From CAMDKS01 sp964402975 (GTDB lineage Bacteria > Bdellovibrionota_B > Oligoflexia > Oligoflexales > RGVZ01), in NCBI GenBank assembly GCA_964402975.1, contig CAYOEM010000006.1, positions 62,001 through 126,000 on the forward strand: 64,000 bases of DNA, given 5' to 3'. Every line of letters starts with the position of its first letter. Positions within the stretch are counted from its first letter, which is position 1. Below, piece after piece: positions 33,916 through 42,957 of the stretch. Under the pieces are notes generated by a model. The model did no database searches. It was given only the letters and a program-made list of their open reading frames with translations, and was not told where the DNA came from. The position numbers were made by a program, and so were the translations under genes.

Positions 33916-35076
33916 ATGGAACGCGAACTGTTTACCCCAAACCGACTATTTTGCCCTGGTCCCACACCATCACCTTGGCATATCAGACAAGCAGGACTGG
34001 ACACGGATGTTTATCACCGTAGTAAGGAATTCGAGGCGACCGTTAAAGCCTGTGTTGATCTTTTAAAGCCATTGTTTGGTACGAGCACATCTCCAGTCAT
34101 ATTTACCGCATCCGGTACGGGTGCCATGGAATCTGTAGTGGTTAATCTCACCGAGCCAGGTGATGAAGTCATGACGGTTGTTGCCGGAAAGTTTGGCGAG
34201 CGCTGGCAAAAAATTAATGAGGCATACTCAAATAAAGTTTCCGTGATTCCAGTGGAGTGGGGTAAGGCTCCGACCGTCGCACAGGTCGAGTCAGCGTTTA
34301 AAAAGCATGCTTCGCCAAAAGTCTTTTTCATGCAGGCCAATGAGACGTCGACCGGTGCTAGATTTGATGTGCCCGCCATCTGTAAAGTCGTTAAAACATT
34401 ATCTCCGGAAACACTGATTGTGGTTGACGCTATTTCATCTCTCGGCGCTCACCCCATCAACATGGACTCTCTGGGTATTGACGCAGTTACGGCGGGATCT
34501 CAGAAGGGTTTTGCTGTGCCTCCGGGACTTAGTTTTGTGGCTCTTTCTGACCGCGCGTGGGGACGCTTATCCTCGAGGTCAAAATTTTATTTTGATTTAG
34601 ACAAAGAGCGTTTAGGGCAAGCAAATGGACGAACAGCTTGGACTCCAGCGGTCAGTTTAATTCAGTCTCTGCACGCGTCATTACAAGATATTCACCGGAT
34701 CGGAGTTGAACAGTTCGCTGCGCATCATCAGCGCATGTCGCGGGCTTGCAGAGCGGCGGTGAAAGCGTTGGGGCTTGACTTGTTTGTGGAGGAACGTGCA
34801 GCCTCCGATGCTTTAACGGCAATCAAAGTCCCATCCGGTCTTGATGGAACTGCTATTTTGGTTCAAGCAAAATCCAAGTACGGAGCCATTATCTCTGGCG
34901 GCCAGGACGATTTGAAGGGGCGTATCATTCGGTTTAGTCACCTGGGTTTTGTTGGTCCGTTTATGATGATCGAAGGGCTTGCTGCTCTGGAGTTTGCTCT
35001 GGCCGATTGTGGTTATAAATTTAAAATTGGTTCAGGTGTTTCCGCCGCCATGGAAAGTCTAAGACAAAGTCTTTGA
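33916..35076 (+). CDS. Class V aminotransferase (serine-pyruvate/alanine-glyoxylate type)
   Basis: PLP enzyme of fold type I, class V. At the start is FCPGPTPSP; FTASGTGAMESVVVNL marks the cofactor-phosphate loop, VFFMQANETSTGARFD is next, then VVDAISSLGAHPINMD with the PLP-binding Asp and GSQKGFAVPPG with the Schiff-base Lys at about residue 195. The 386 residues match the family. The substrate (serine-glyoxylate, alanine-glyoxylate or aspartate) cannot be told from sequence. ATG 33916 has AAGGGA about 12 bases upstream. No cofactor or partner gene lies next to it. Confidence 0.87.
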   Translation: MERELFTPNRLFCPGPTPSPWHIRQAGLDTDVYHRSKEFEATVKACVDLLKPLFGTSTSPVIFTASGTGAMESVVVNLTEPGDEVMTVVAGKFGERWQKINEAYSNKVSVIPVEWGKAPTVAQVESAFKKHASPKVFFMQANETSTGARFDVPAICKVVKTLSPETLIVVDAISSLGAHPINMDSLGIDAVTAGSQKGFAVPPGLSFVALSDRAWGRLSSRSKFYFDLDKERLGQANGRTAWTPAVSLIQSLHASLQDIHRIGVEQFAAHHQRMSRACRAAVKALGLDLFVEERAASDALTAIKVPSGLDGTAILVQAKSKYGAIISGGQDDLKGRIIRFSHLGFVGPFMMIEGLAALEFALADCGYKFKIGSGVSAAMESLRQSL

Positions 35077-35130
35077 CTGAAATAATTGACAACACGCCTA
35101 GTGTCTGTGACCATGGCATAGAATCACTCA

Positions 35131-35652
35131 ATGTCTAAAAGGGCTTTTATGCGCGAGATAAAATCAGCTCTATTTATTCTTTGCTCCCTAATTCCTGCAT
35201 CATGCGCTGTTTTGCATCATGTTCAGGTTGGTGAAGTCAACGATGATGAAAAATTCACTCTCAGACCTTTTGAAATAAAGGTTAGTGAAGACGGCGTTGA
35301 TTTCGAAGAGGCTGGCAAAATTGCAAAGGCATTTACGGGTTCAAAAGCTGCAAAAAAAGACATAGACGGCGTTACGGATCTCATACAGTTATTTCAGCAG
35401 GGGCCTCGCACGGGTGTCCCTGTGTTCTCAGAAACGTATGCGCAGAATATTATTCACGATCTTTACAAGGAGTGTCCAACGGGACAGATCACAGGACTTG
35501 TTTCCATTCGTGAAATGCGAAAGTACCCGGTCATAAGTGGTGAGATCGTTAAGATCAAAGGCTACTGTATGATTGCCAAGGATGTAGCAGACGCGGTGCC
35601 CGGTGATAAAAGTCGTGGGAAGAATAAAAAGCAGAAGAAGGAGGCTATCTAG
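35131..35652 (+). CDS. Lipoprotein 1 of a three-member paralogous cluster
   Basis: 173 residues. The signal peptide ends in lipobox IPASC. The C-terminal half contains a paralogue core: a helix with YAQNIIHDLYKEC, then GQITGLVSI, and GYCMIAK, followed by a lysine-rich tail. The two following genes carry the same two-Cys core in shorter form, so this is a tandem family. The central insertion (residues about 60-105) is absent from the other two. Function unknown; probably periplasmic face of the inner or outer membrane. Confidence 0.72.
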   Translation: MSKRAFMREIKSALFILCSLIPASCAVLHHVQVGEVNDDEKFTLRPFEIKVSEDGVDFEEAGKIAKAFTGSKAAKKDIDGVTDLIQLFQQGPRTGVPVFSETYAQNIIHDLYKECPTGQITGLVSIREMRKYPVISGEIVKIKGYCMIAKDVADAVPGDKSRGKNKKQKKEAI

Positions 35653-35964
35653 ATGTTCAGACGATTGATTCAACTTGGACTAATTATCCTTTGGACAGCT
35701 TCATGTGTGCACGTTCAAAGCGTGTCGCTGACTCAAATACCGGAAAAGCGAACAAATAAGGTTAGAGCTTCTACTGAAAAGTGGATTTTCTTTGCCCTGA
35801 ATTTCGACAACGATTATGTCGATAAACTTGGTGAGGAGATGAAGGAGCAGTGTGCCGGAGGACGAGTTCAGGGGATTTTGACTAAAGATGAAATGTATAA
35901 CTACTTTCTCGGTTTGGTGCTCAAGCGTAAAGTGACCGCGACCGGATACTGTAACAAAGCCTAG
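35653..35964 (+). CDS. Lipoprotein 2 of the paralogous cluster
   Basis: 103 residues with lipobox WTASC at about residue 18. The core reads YVDKLGEEMKEQC, GGRVQGILTKDEM and a terminal GYC. The two cysteines are likely disulfide-bonded. ATG 35653 directly follows the stop of lipoprotein 1, so translation is coupled. Confidence 0.72.
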   Translation: MFRRLIQLGLIILWTASCVHVQSVSLTQIPEKRTNKVRASTEKWIFFALNFDNDYVDKLGEEMKEQCAGGRVQGILTKDEMYNYFLGLVLKRKVTATGYCNKA

Positions 35965-35980
35965 GTGGGGGACAAACGTC

Positions 35981-36298
35981 GTGAAACGTTTTTGGATTTT
36001 GATTGTCCTGTCATTTGCAACTTCGGGCTGTATGCACTCGATTCATCATGTGCACGTCAGTGATTTTGATCCGTACGCCGGTCAGGGGTCTGGTAAGATG
36101 GTAAAGGCTAAGACCGAACAGTTCGTGATCCTAGGTTTTACGTCCGATTCAAAATACGTCGATCAAGCCTATATGGATTTGCAGCAGAAGTGTAAACGCG
36201 GACGCCTTCAAGGTATTACCACTCAGTACAGTACCAGTCTTGGATTTTTTAGCTGGACCAATAAGATCCTGATGCAGGGCTTGTGTGTCAGTTCATAA
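35981..36298 (+). CDS. Lipoprotein 3 of the paralogous cluster
   Basis: 105 residues with lipobox ATSGC. The core reads YVDQAYMDLQQKC, RGRLQGITTQY and a terminal LC, matching the previous two genes. A His-rich stretch (MHSIHHVHV) follows the lipid Cys and might bind metal. The start is GTG 35981 with a G-rich site upstream (GTGGGGG). It is the last gene of the cluster. Confidence 0.7.
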   Translation: MKRFWILIVLSFATSGCMHSIHHVHVSDFDPYAGQGSGKMVKAKTEQFVILGFTSDSKYVDQAYMDLQQKCKRGRLQGITTQYSTSLGFFSWTNKILMQGLCVSS

Positions 36299-36306
36299 AA
36301 TAAAAA

Positions 36307-36337
36307 CCGGGCGATAGAATTTGATCTGATCGCCCGG
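36307..36337 (-). terminator. Terminator hairpin of the S41 peptidase gene
   Basis: A nine-base perfect stem (CCGGGCGAT with ATCGCCCGG, 36307-36315 and 36329-36337) has a 13-base loop. On the minus strand it is followed by TTTTTATTTT, so it best serves the S41 gene ending at 36365; on the plus strand the T-run is weaker but may also stop lipoprotein 3 transcription. Confidence 0.8.
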
Positions 36338-36364
36338 ACTAACTTTTATTGATATCTACTTTAA

Positions 36365-38893
36365 TTACTCGGTCTTAAGCCCAAGTTTGGTGATCTTCGG
36401 ACCGTTCATATGCCAGTTTTCATCACTCATGAACTCGAATACGATTTCGACCTCTTTTAGACCGTCTACTGGTATTGCAAGTGTTTCGTCTGGTTTGATA
36501 TCGGCAGTTCCCGACACAGATGCGACGTACTCTTCACGGCCAGTGTTAGGGTCGCGGACGATGATATTCACAAAGTCCATGTCATCTTCCGTATCCAACG
36601 TCATGGCCAGATCAAGAAGGATATTCTCCTTGCCTGCGGTGTCCACGGTTGCAAACACTTGAGTGACAACATTTGGACTATATTTTGGACCTTTACCGAC
36701 GCGAAGCGCCTTGCCCTTCACCTGCCAACCCTCTCCCGCTGGACCAGCCAACTGGATGGTATGCCAGTGTTCAAGATCATCTTTGAATTTTTCCTTTAGC
36801 TCCGTTTCAGCGTTGAGAGCATCTCCACGCCAGCGCACTTCGCGTACGACTCGAAACTGCACCGTATTATTCAATTTTCCGACCAGATGCAGAGGTTCCT
36901 CGGTCCAAGAGCCCTTGAGCTCGTCAATTTTTACCTCGACATCTTGTCCGTTCGTGTCGGCATGGTAGGTTGCTAGCACTTTGCCAGCTCGGACCACTTC
37001 TAACGTGTCTACACCCTTGACGGTCTCGGTCCAAGTCGCAGATCGACCGTTTGACTGCTTTAAGGTTGAAGCAAGGGCGATAGAACTTTTGTAACGCGGG
37101 ATAAGTCGATCAATGGCTTTATGAACTTCTCCCATCATCACACGCGACTCACCGCCTACTATATCTTCGGTAACATATCGAACCGTTACGTCGGATTTGA
37201 CCCCTGCGTCTTCAATAAGCTCACCTTTGTTTTTTCCGACGCGGATAGTTTGACGCCAAGAGACGCGCATGCTCTGTTTTCCAGGCAGCTTCACGAATGG
37301 GTTCTCGCCCTCGGTTTGGTCAAAAATTTGTCTAAAGATGTCGTAGGACATCACGTTAGCACCGCCGGCACCGGTCGTGCTGTGGGTTCCAATCACTGTG
37401 GCTGCCGCATGGTCCTGCATGGCGGCCGCAAACAAGTCACAGGCGGAGTAACAGTTTGCGTCAGTCAGAACGACCACTGGCTTAAACCATACTTGTCCAT
37501 AGCGATTGGCCGCATCTTTTGATGTGATATTTCGAGGCTTGGTGTAGCGCGATTGGGTCGCCATACCGTCTTTAGCGTCTTGAGACCAACCATTATCCTT
37601 ACCTTGGTTCGCTTTTAGAAATGTATCCAAGTTGAGCTGATTTGGCAGAAAGCGAACCGGCATGGTTTCGATATTGTTAGGAGTGAAAAGTTGGGTGAGT
37701 CCCTCGGCTAGAAGAATAAGTCCTCCGCCGTTGCCGCGCATGTCGATGATCAATGCCGCCGCACTTGGTTGGGCCTTCTCGAGTTGAAGACGTACCTGGT
37801 GGATAACGCTGTCTGCCGACGCATCACCATCTGGCATGAAAGTTTCGAGATCAAACTTAGCGATTTTTCCCGCAGGCGTGTCTATCGTATAGAACTGTCC
37901 AACCGGGAGTGTTTCCTCGTTTGCAAATGGCGCAGCCTTCTCAGGAGCTACGAGGTCTTTATAAACGCGTACATTCGGATTTTCAGCGCGAAGCATCTCG
38001 CGCTTTACAGATGATAGACCTTTAGCTTCGGCATCAGCCTCATCTGCACATCCTGGAATGTTTACGGCTGCGAAATATTTTGTCTTAACTGTGTATTCTG
38101 CTCCGTCACGTTTGAGCGTATACGTGATGTCATCCTGTGACGGAATTGTGTTTTGAGCCAGTGACAGCAACGATAGATTGCGCAAAGCGCCTACAGTCAT
38201 TGCGTCATCATTGGCGCCACCACTCGTTTTCTTCCCATCTTCGATCAGCTTGGAAGTTGACACACCGTTTATGGCAACTAGCTCGTCACCAGCTTTTACG
38301 CTCTCGGTCTCAGGTGTTTTGTCTTTTAAGAGGCGTGTTCTGTTTTTGACGATGACCTTGAGGCTTCCGTTATCGTAAACATCTGTAAACGCGAGCGGTG
38401 CAAGAGCGTAGCTACACCTAAGCGGCATAGGGGCAATGTAATTTGTATGATGGTCGTGAAGATCTAAAAATATCTTCTGCATGGCAGCATGAAAATCATC
38501 ATCATTCATGGTGCCTGCTCGCTTAACCATATCTTCGAGGCGCGGCACGGGGTCAGCTCCGGCGCCGAAATCTTTAATTTTAAGCTCACGGTGAACGTAT
38601 AGATCCTTCATCATCATCAGGGCTTGTTTTGCGACAAGCTCACGCTCGTCGGCCGTATAAGCCTTTGGCTTCAGATCACTACGTGCGTCCGCCAGAGGTC
38701 TGATGTCGATTTCTTCTTCAGTAGCCGAAGCTGCCGAGGGGTTCAAAAGTGGCTTAAGCTTTTTAGTCGTAGCCAATGCCTGAGACGAGGAGATGGCTGG
38801 CATCAAAATCAACGACGCAATAATTAAGCCCCTTAAAGCGCCGATTGGCGTCGTGCTTTTGGTTATTAATGATTTGATCGTTGAGACGTTCAT
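36365..38893 (-). CDS. Secreted S41-family peptidase-like protein
   Basis: 842 residues with a signal peptide (cleavage near ALA, about residue 41). An N-terminal helical region is followed by a PDZ-like segment (VKAGDELVAINGVS at about 200-215). The S41 protease core has IDMRGNGGGLILLAEGLT, then the catalytic Ser region TDANCYSACDLFAAAMQ and GTHSTTGAGGANV. The usual CTP lysine about 25 residues after Ser is not in place, so it resembles tricorn/IRBP-type S41 rather than the CTP/Prc branch. The final roughly 220 residues form a beta-rich C-terminal domain. AGGAG is 7 bases before ATG 38893. It probably cleaves periplasmic proteins; substrate unknown. Confidence 0.82.
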   Translation of the reverse strand: MNVSTIKSLITKSTTPIGALRGLIIASLILMPAISSSQALATTKKLKPLLNPSAASATEEEIDIRPLADARSDLKPKAYTADERELVAKQALMMMKDLYVHRELKIKDFGAGADPVPRLEDMVKRAGTMNDDDFHAAMQKIFLDLHDHHTNYIAPMPLRCSYALAPLAFTDVYDNGSLKVIVKNRTRLLKDKTPETESVKAGDELVAINGVSTSKLIEDGKKTSGGANDDAMTVGALRNLSLLSLAQNTIPSQDDITYTLKRDGAEYTVKTKYFAAVNIPGCADEADAEAKGLSSVKREMLRAENPNVRVYKDLVAPEKAAPFANEETLPVGQFYTIDTPAGKIAKFDLETFMPDGDASADSVIHQVRLQLEKAQPSAAALIIDMRGNGGGLILLAEGLTQLFTPNNIETMPVRFLPNQLNLDTFLKANQGKDNGWSQDAKDGMATQSRYTKPRNITSKDAANRYGQVWFKPVVVLTDANCYSACDLFAAAMQDHAAATVIGTHSTTGAGGANVMSYDIFRQIFDQTEGENPFVKLPGKQSMRVSWRQTIRVGKNKGELIEDAGVKSDVTVRYVTEDIVGGESRVMMGEVHKAIDRLIPRYKSSIALASTLKQSNGRSATWTETVKGVDTLEVVRAGKVLATYHADTNGQDVEVKIDELKGSWTEEPLHLVGKLNNTVQFRVVREVRWRGDALNAETELKEKFKDDLEHWHTIQLAGPAGEGWQVKGKALRVGKGPKYSPNVVTQVFATVDTAGKENILLDLAMTLDTEDDMDFVNIIVRDPNTGREEYVASVSGTADIKPDETLAIPVDGLKEVEIVFEFMSDENWHMNGPKITKLGLKTE

Positions 38894-39082
38894 GCCTGGA
38901 CTCCTGTGCGCTAAATTAAGGCAGCTTGATAAAATTTCCCTTTAAATTCATGCCACTAGTCATCTTAAGTGGTGATCATATATTAGGCCCTATAGGTTTG
39001 GGTTTACCCCTTTTCTGGCCGCGGGTCCAATGATTTTTATAAGATTCTATTAAAATTAATATAAGTAATTGTAATCACAGAA

Positions 39083-41119
39083 TTAAGTATCAAGATGGGT
39101 TGTATGGCAAGGTTGGGCAAACTGTGGATGGTTCACGATGGTTTCTTGCCAATCGGTATCGTGATCGGTGCAGCCAAATGGAGCTTTGGCATCACTGCGT
39201 TGCCAGCGATCAAGCCAAGACCTATCCAAAAGACTAAGGCCAGGCTCTGATTCCTTTGCTTTCGTAGTTAACGCAACAGTTGTCTCACTCTTCGGTCCAG
39301 TAGACTGACCTTTTGCCACCGCGAAACCAGCCGCGAGCATGGCTGCGCGAATAGCGGTAGAGTTTGTGTAGGTGTAAATGAGGCAAGCCTCGTCTTTTAA
39401 GCAATGATACATCTCTCGAAATGACGCAAGCGTCCACAGTGCTCCATCGGTTTTGAATGAAAACGGATCGAAAAAAACTAAATGAGCGGCGTCAGCCTCA
39501 AATTTTCTTTGCGCAAAATCTCCATCCAAGAGTATCCATTCGATCAATCCACACTTGCTGGTCCATTTTCCGTCTTTGACGAGCGTTTCAGGTCCACCAT
39601 GTCGGAGGTGACGAAATAAGCCTCGGTGACCGAGGGCTAACTTTAGAGCGTCCATATCATTTTCAAAGCTGAAAATTTTCACTTTTCTGGGTCGGACATC
39701 AGCCGGTATGGACTCAATAGCGTTAATTGCAGCCATTGCATTTGCAGCAGAGCCAAGACCAACATCCCAAATCACGAGCGATTTTTCTTCGGCATTGCCT
39801 AGGCGTTCCAGGAGTCTTGATTGTTCTACGTAGAGCTCTCTGGCTTCCACTTCCGGGTTGTTAACTGAATGCATAACTTCGCCCGATTTTGTGCAACGGA
39901 TTTTTCCAACCCCATCTTGGGCAACAACCTCGTATCGACCGCGGCTAAATCGATGGGCAAGTCGTTGATCCTTGGCTTTGATCACAGACTTCGGGCCGTA
40001 GCTGTCGTTGCCTGAGAGAATCTCCTGCTGCTCCTTGTAAAACGGCAGCCATGTATCCGCCAGTATGTGCTCCCGCATTTGCCGCGTCAGCTTCATATAA
40101 TAATGAATATTGTGGAGAGCCAGTAGTTGCCACGCCCTGGTGTCACGCACACGATTGATATGATAAAGATAAGCGAGCGAATAAGTCTGACATGTGTAGC
40201 AACTACATCCGGGATCGAGTGGAGCGTCCATGTCTCGGTATATGCCGCGCCTGAGATCGCGCTTTCCCACGGTTGTAAATGTTACGCCCTGTTGGGCAAG
40301 ACTGCTCGGCAGGATACAATCAAACATATCGACACCGCGGTGAACGGCCTCTAAAAGATCGAGAGGAGTGCCCACGCCCATGAGATATCGTGGTCGATCT
40401 TTTGGCAGAAGATCAGTTACAACAGCCGTGCAATCCTCTCTTTCGGCCCTCGATTCACCAACCGCAAGACCTCCGATAGCATAGCCGTCAAAGGGCATAT
40501 CTGATATGACCTTGGCGCTCTCGATTCGCAAATCTTCATAGCAAGCCCCTTGGACGATACCGAATAATGACTGCGGAGAATCACCTCGAGCCGCTAAACT
40601 TCTGAGAGCCCAGCGATGGGTTAATTCCATGGCGGCCTTAGCGAGTTGCTTCTCGACGGTTGATGGCACGCACTGATCAAGCACCATCATGATGTCAGAG
40701 CCGATAAAGCGCTGAGTCTCAATGGACTTTTCTGGGCTTAGACAAATCGTTCGATTGTCGACGTAGGATTTGAAGTAGGCTCCCTCTTCTTTCATCACAC
40801 GAGAATTCGGTAGGCAGAAAATTTGAAACCCGCCGGAATCAGTTAAGACCGACCTGGGCCACTTCATAAAGTTATGTATGCCGCCGAATTGTTGAAAAAT
40901 CTCAACGCCCGGACGAAGAAGCAGGTGATACGTATTGGCCAACAAGACCTGGGCACCAGCCTCGATGAGATCCTCACGGCTTTGGCTTCTTACGGATGCG
41001 TGTGTTCCGACCGGCATGAAGGTGGGCGTCAGCACCTCGTTATGGAGGGTCTGAAACCGGGTCGCCCGCGCCCGAGAGCCAGAGGCTGTTTTTTCCAATG
41101 TAAACCGAAGTCTTGACAT
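39083..41119 (-). CDS. tgt: Fusion of tRNA-guanine transglycosylase (Tgt) and MnmD/MnmC-type methyltransferase
   Basis: 678 residues from ATG 41119. Residues 1-370 are Tgt, which exchanges wobble G34 for queuine/preQ1: LTDSGGFQIF (Asp94), MMVLDQC, SLFGIVQG, YAIGGLAVGE, DMFDC with the nucleophile Asp267, and zinc ligands Cys305, Cys307, Cys310 and His336. Residues about 395-620 match the methyltransferase domain of MnmC/MnmD (PF05430), which makes mnm5s2U34: SGEVMHSVNNPEVEARELYV, WDVGLGSAANA (SAM loop), DAAHLVFFDPFSFKTDGALW, CLIYTYTNSTAIRAAMLAAGF and GPKSET. No FAD oxidase domain follows. The loop after Asp267 reads PSSLAQQG where typical enzymes have PTRxxRNG, so two RNA-contacting arginines are missing. 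The frame is open to TTG 41200, but ATG 41119 matches Tgt starts. Confidence 0.87.
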   Translation of the reverse strand: MSRLRFTLEKTASGSRARATRFQTLHNEVLTPTFMPVGTHASVRSQSREDLIEAGAQVLLANTYHLLLRPGVEIFQQFGGIHNFMKWPRSVLTDSGGFQIFCLPNSRVMKEEGAYFKSYVDNRTICLSPEKSIETQRFIGSDIMMVLDQCVPSTVEKQLAKAAMELTHRWALRSLAARGDSPQSLFGIVQGACYEDLRIESAKVISDMPFDGYAIGGLAVGESRAEREDCTAVVTDLLPKDRPRYLMGVGTPLDLLEAVHRGVDMFDCILPSSLAQQGVTFTTVGKRDLRRGIYRDMDAPLDPGCSCYTCQTYSLAYLYHINRVRDTRAWQLLALHNIHYYMKLTRQMREHILADTWLPFYKEQQEILSGNDSYGPKSVIKAKDQRLAHRFSRGRYEVVAQDGVGKIRCTKSGEVMHSVNNPEVEARELYVEQSRLLERLGNAEEKSLVIWDVGLGSAANAMAAINAIESIPADVRPRKVKIFSFENDMDALKLALGHRGLFRHLRHGGPETLVKDGKWTSKCGLIEWILLDGDFAQRKFEADAAHLVFFDPFSFKTDGALWTLASFREMYHCLKDEACLIYTYTNSTAIRAAMLAAGFAVAKGQSTGPKSETTVALTTKAKESEPGLSLLDRSWLDRWQRSDAKAPFGCTDHDTDWQETIVNHPQFAQPCHTTHLDT

Positions 41120-41275
41120 AGAGGGGGCTTGGTCTACCAGCCGCCTCTGGCTTAGGCAATGGCTTTTGTAACCATCTAAAAACAATGAGGTAAATGCCAA
41201 GGCTTGGGTGCTAACGGGGAACTCCCGAGAATAACTAGGGGAACGACTCGTTTTGCATGGAGTACTGGATGGCCT

Positions 41276-42505
41276 ATGGCACGTCCGTCTTTTTCATTTT
41301 CGTTTCTTAGACGAGGGTTTTTAGGGGGCCTTGTTGCCATCCTAATCCTGATTGTCTGCCTTGAATTCCTTGTGATCTTGAACCTTAATCGAATCAGTAG
41401 TCAGCAGTACTCCAAGATTCAAAACCTGCTGGAGCCCCACCGTCCGAAAATAAATCTAGATACACTTCATCGTTTGAGGCGCGAAGCGCTGTCTCGGGCC
41501 GCGCTTTACGATGAACTAATCAAGCGCGATATGCTCTTAGATGGAATGGTCGTGAATCGAGGCGCAAAGGGTGAGCCCGAAGGAATATGTGATAGTTTAC
41601 TTTTCTCGTCTCTACGATTTTACGCACTCGAGCGACTCGGTTTTAAACGTTCCGCTAACGATGCATGGACCAGTGTCCTGGGTAGTCGCACAGGAGCCCA
41701 GTGGCAGAGACATCCGCGATGCGGTAAAAGTCTCTCTCGTGACATGCTTATGGGTGTTTTGGTTGCTCTAAAGGCAAACCCCGAAAACGGAACAACTGTC
41801 TTTCGGGATATGCTTCATGAAATTGACCGACAAAATGGTTTTATTGATGACGGTCCAATTTATGTCAGTTGGTTATCGCCTGGCGTGGCTGGCTTAATGC
41901 GCATGGAGGCAGAGCGGCGAAAAATTCCTTACGACGAATGGCCATGGATACTGAAGCAGTCATTTTCCTCGATCGAGTATGACGGATTATTTTTGAAGGA
42001 GGGTTATCAGTCGCACCTTGCTGGCCTCGGTCTTTGGCTTGAGATGTACCACAAGGAGCATGTTGAATGGTTCAACCCACGAAGTCTACTCGGGGCTATG
42101 GCTCGACTGACAGGAGAGCCATCGTCGCTCGATACAACATTGGATGATCGGCGTAGGCAGTGGATTGCGGGGACATTGAGTTCATTGTCTGGCGCCAATC
42201 TTTTCTTTGATTGGCTTGAGTATAGAACAAATGGAATTTATCAGGTGGACTCGGAAATTAAACTCTTGTCCGAGTTGCTAGCTATGCCACAATTTCCCGT
42301 GACACGCCTTCCCATGGATTGCGACCGGGCTGCCGATTACCTCTGGCAGCGGCGCGACAAAGAGGCGATCCCAGTTGCCAGGCAGTGCGGACGCACCTAT
42401 GCGGGCGTTGATTTCTTATGGATGGCAGCCATTTTAGGGGCCGGAGACGGTGAGTTAAATCCTGAGGACATTCCGGTAGATCCGTCCATAAATTTGAGCC
42501 ATTGA
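41276..42505 (+). CDS. Membrane-anchored hypothetical protein, 409 residues
   Basis: Not recognised. One N-terminal transmembrane helix (about residues 10-32: FLGGLVAILILIVCLEFLVIL) is followed by a largely helical soluble region, probably periplasmic. It has many aromatic and Arg/Glu residues (YDEWPWILKQSF, LAGLGLWLEMYHKEHVEWFN), in a layout that could be an alpha-alpha barrel. Its C-terminus has three or four Cys but no known motif. The frame is open from TTG 41204; I start at ATG 41276, which puts the membrane helix close to the N-terminus. It is followed on the same strand by the YkgJ-type gene and hemW. Confidence 0.65.
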   Translation: MARPSFSFSFLRRGFLGGLVAILILIVCLEFLVILNLNRISSQQYSKIQNLLEPHRPKINLDTLHRLRREALSRAALYDELIKRDMLLDGMVVNRGAKGEPEGICDSLLFSSLRFYALERLGFKRSANDAWTSVLGSRTGAQWQRHPRCGKSLSRDMLMGVLVALKANPENGTTVFRDMLHEIDRQNGFIDDGPIYVSWLSPGVAGLMRMEAERRKIPYDEWPWILKQSFSSIEYDGLFLKEGYQSHLAGLGLWLEMYHKEHVEWFNPRSLLGAMARLTGEPSSLDTTLDDRRRQWIAGTLSSLSGANLFFDWLEYRTNGIYQVDSEIKLLSELLAMPQFPVTRLPMDCDRAADYLWQRRDKEAIPVARQCGRTYAGVDFLWMAAILGAGDGELNPEDIPVDPSINLSH

Positions 42506-42540
42506 TCTTTGGAAGAAGTCGAGATAGGTCTTTGGGTCTT

Positions 42541-42957
42541 ATGGTTGATATTGACCGCCCATCGACATGGACAAAATTCAAACCAAGCCTTTGCTCAGGA
42601 TGTAACGGCAACTGTTGCAAGCTGCACGTAGATGCTCGTATTCCAGACCTCTTGCGCCTTGGTCTTCTGAGCCAAGATGAAGCTCTTTGGTCGGCGAAGA
42701 AAATCGCTAGAAAGCTTGAGGGTATGAAAATGATTCAGTCCTACCGAGCAAGTACTATGAAATTCACTCTGGCTCAGAGGATTAATCACGACTGCATTTT
42801 CCTGGATGAAAACACCAGACTTTGCACGGTCTACGAGAATCGACCCGATGTTTGTCGAAAATTTCCCGAAGTTGGGCCAAGGCCAGGCTGGTGCCCTGAA
42901 TCGAGAAAGAAACCCGTGTTAAAGAAACCCAACGCACGCCAGGGCTTAAATCCATGA
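42541..42957 (+). CDS. YkgJ-type cysteine-cluster protein
   Basis: About 138 residues. Cysteines appear in the family pattern: CSGCNGNCC near the N-terminus, then HDCIFLDENTRLC, VCRKFP and a final C. YkgJ/CxxCxxCC proteins are putative zinc- or Fe-S-binding proteins of unknown activity. The frame opens with TTG 42502, which touches the previous stop; ATG 42541 is equally possible, and neither has a strong ribosome site. Its stop overlaps the hemW start (ATGA), so it is translationally coupled to hemW. Confidence 0.82.
   Translation: MVDIDRPSTWTKFKPSLCSGCNGNCCKLHVDARIPDLLRLGLLSQDEALWSAKKIARKLEGMKMIQSYRASTMKFTLAQRINHDCIFLDENTRLCTVYENRPDVCRKFPEVGPRPGWCPESRKKPVLKKPNARQGLNP

Noticed and set aside
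41120..41275. TTG starts at 41200 (minus) and 41204 (plus) for the Tgt fusion and its neighbour
   Set aside because: They would leave 3 bases between genes and no promoter room; internal ATGs fit protein families and the membrane helix better.
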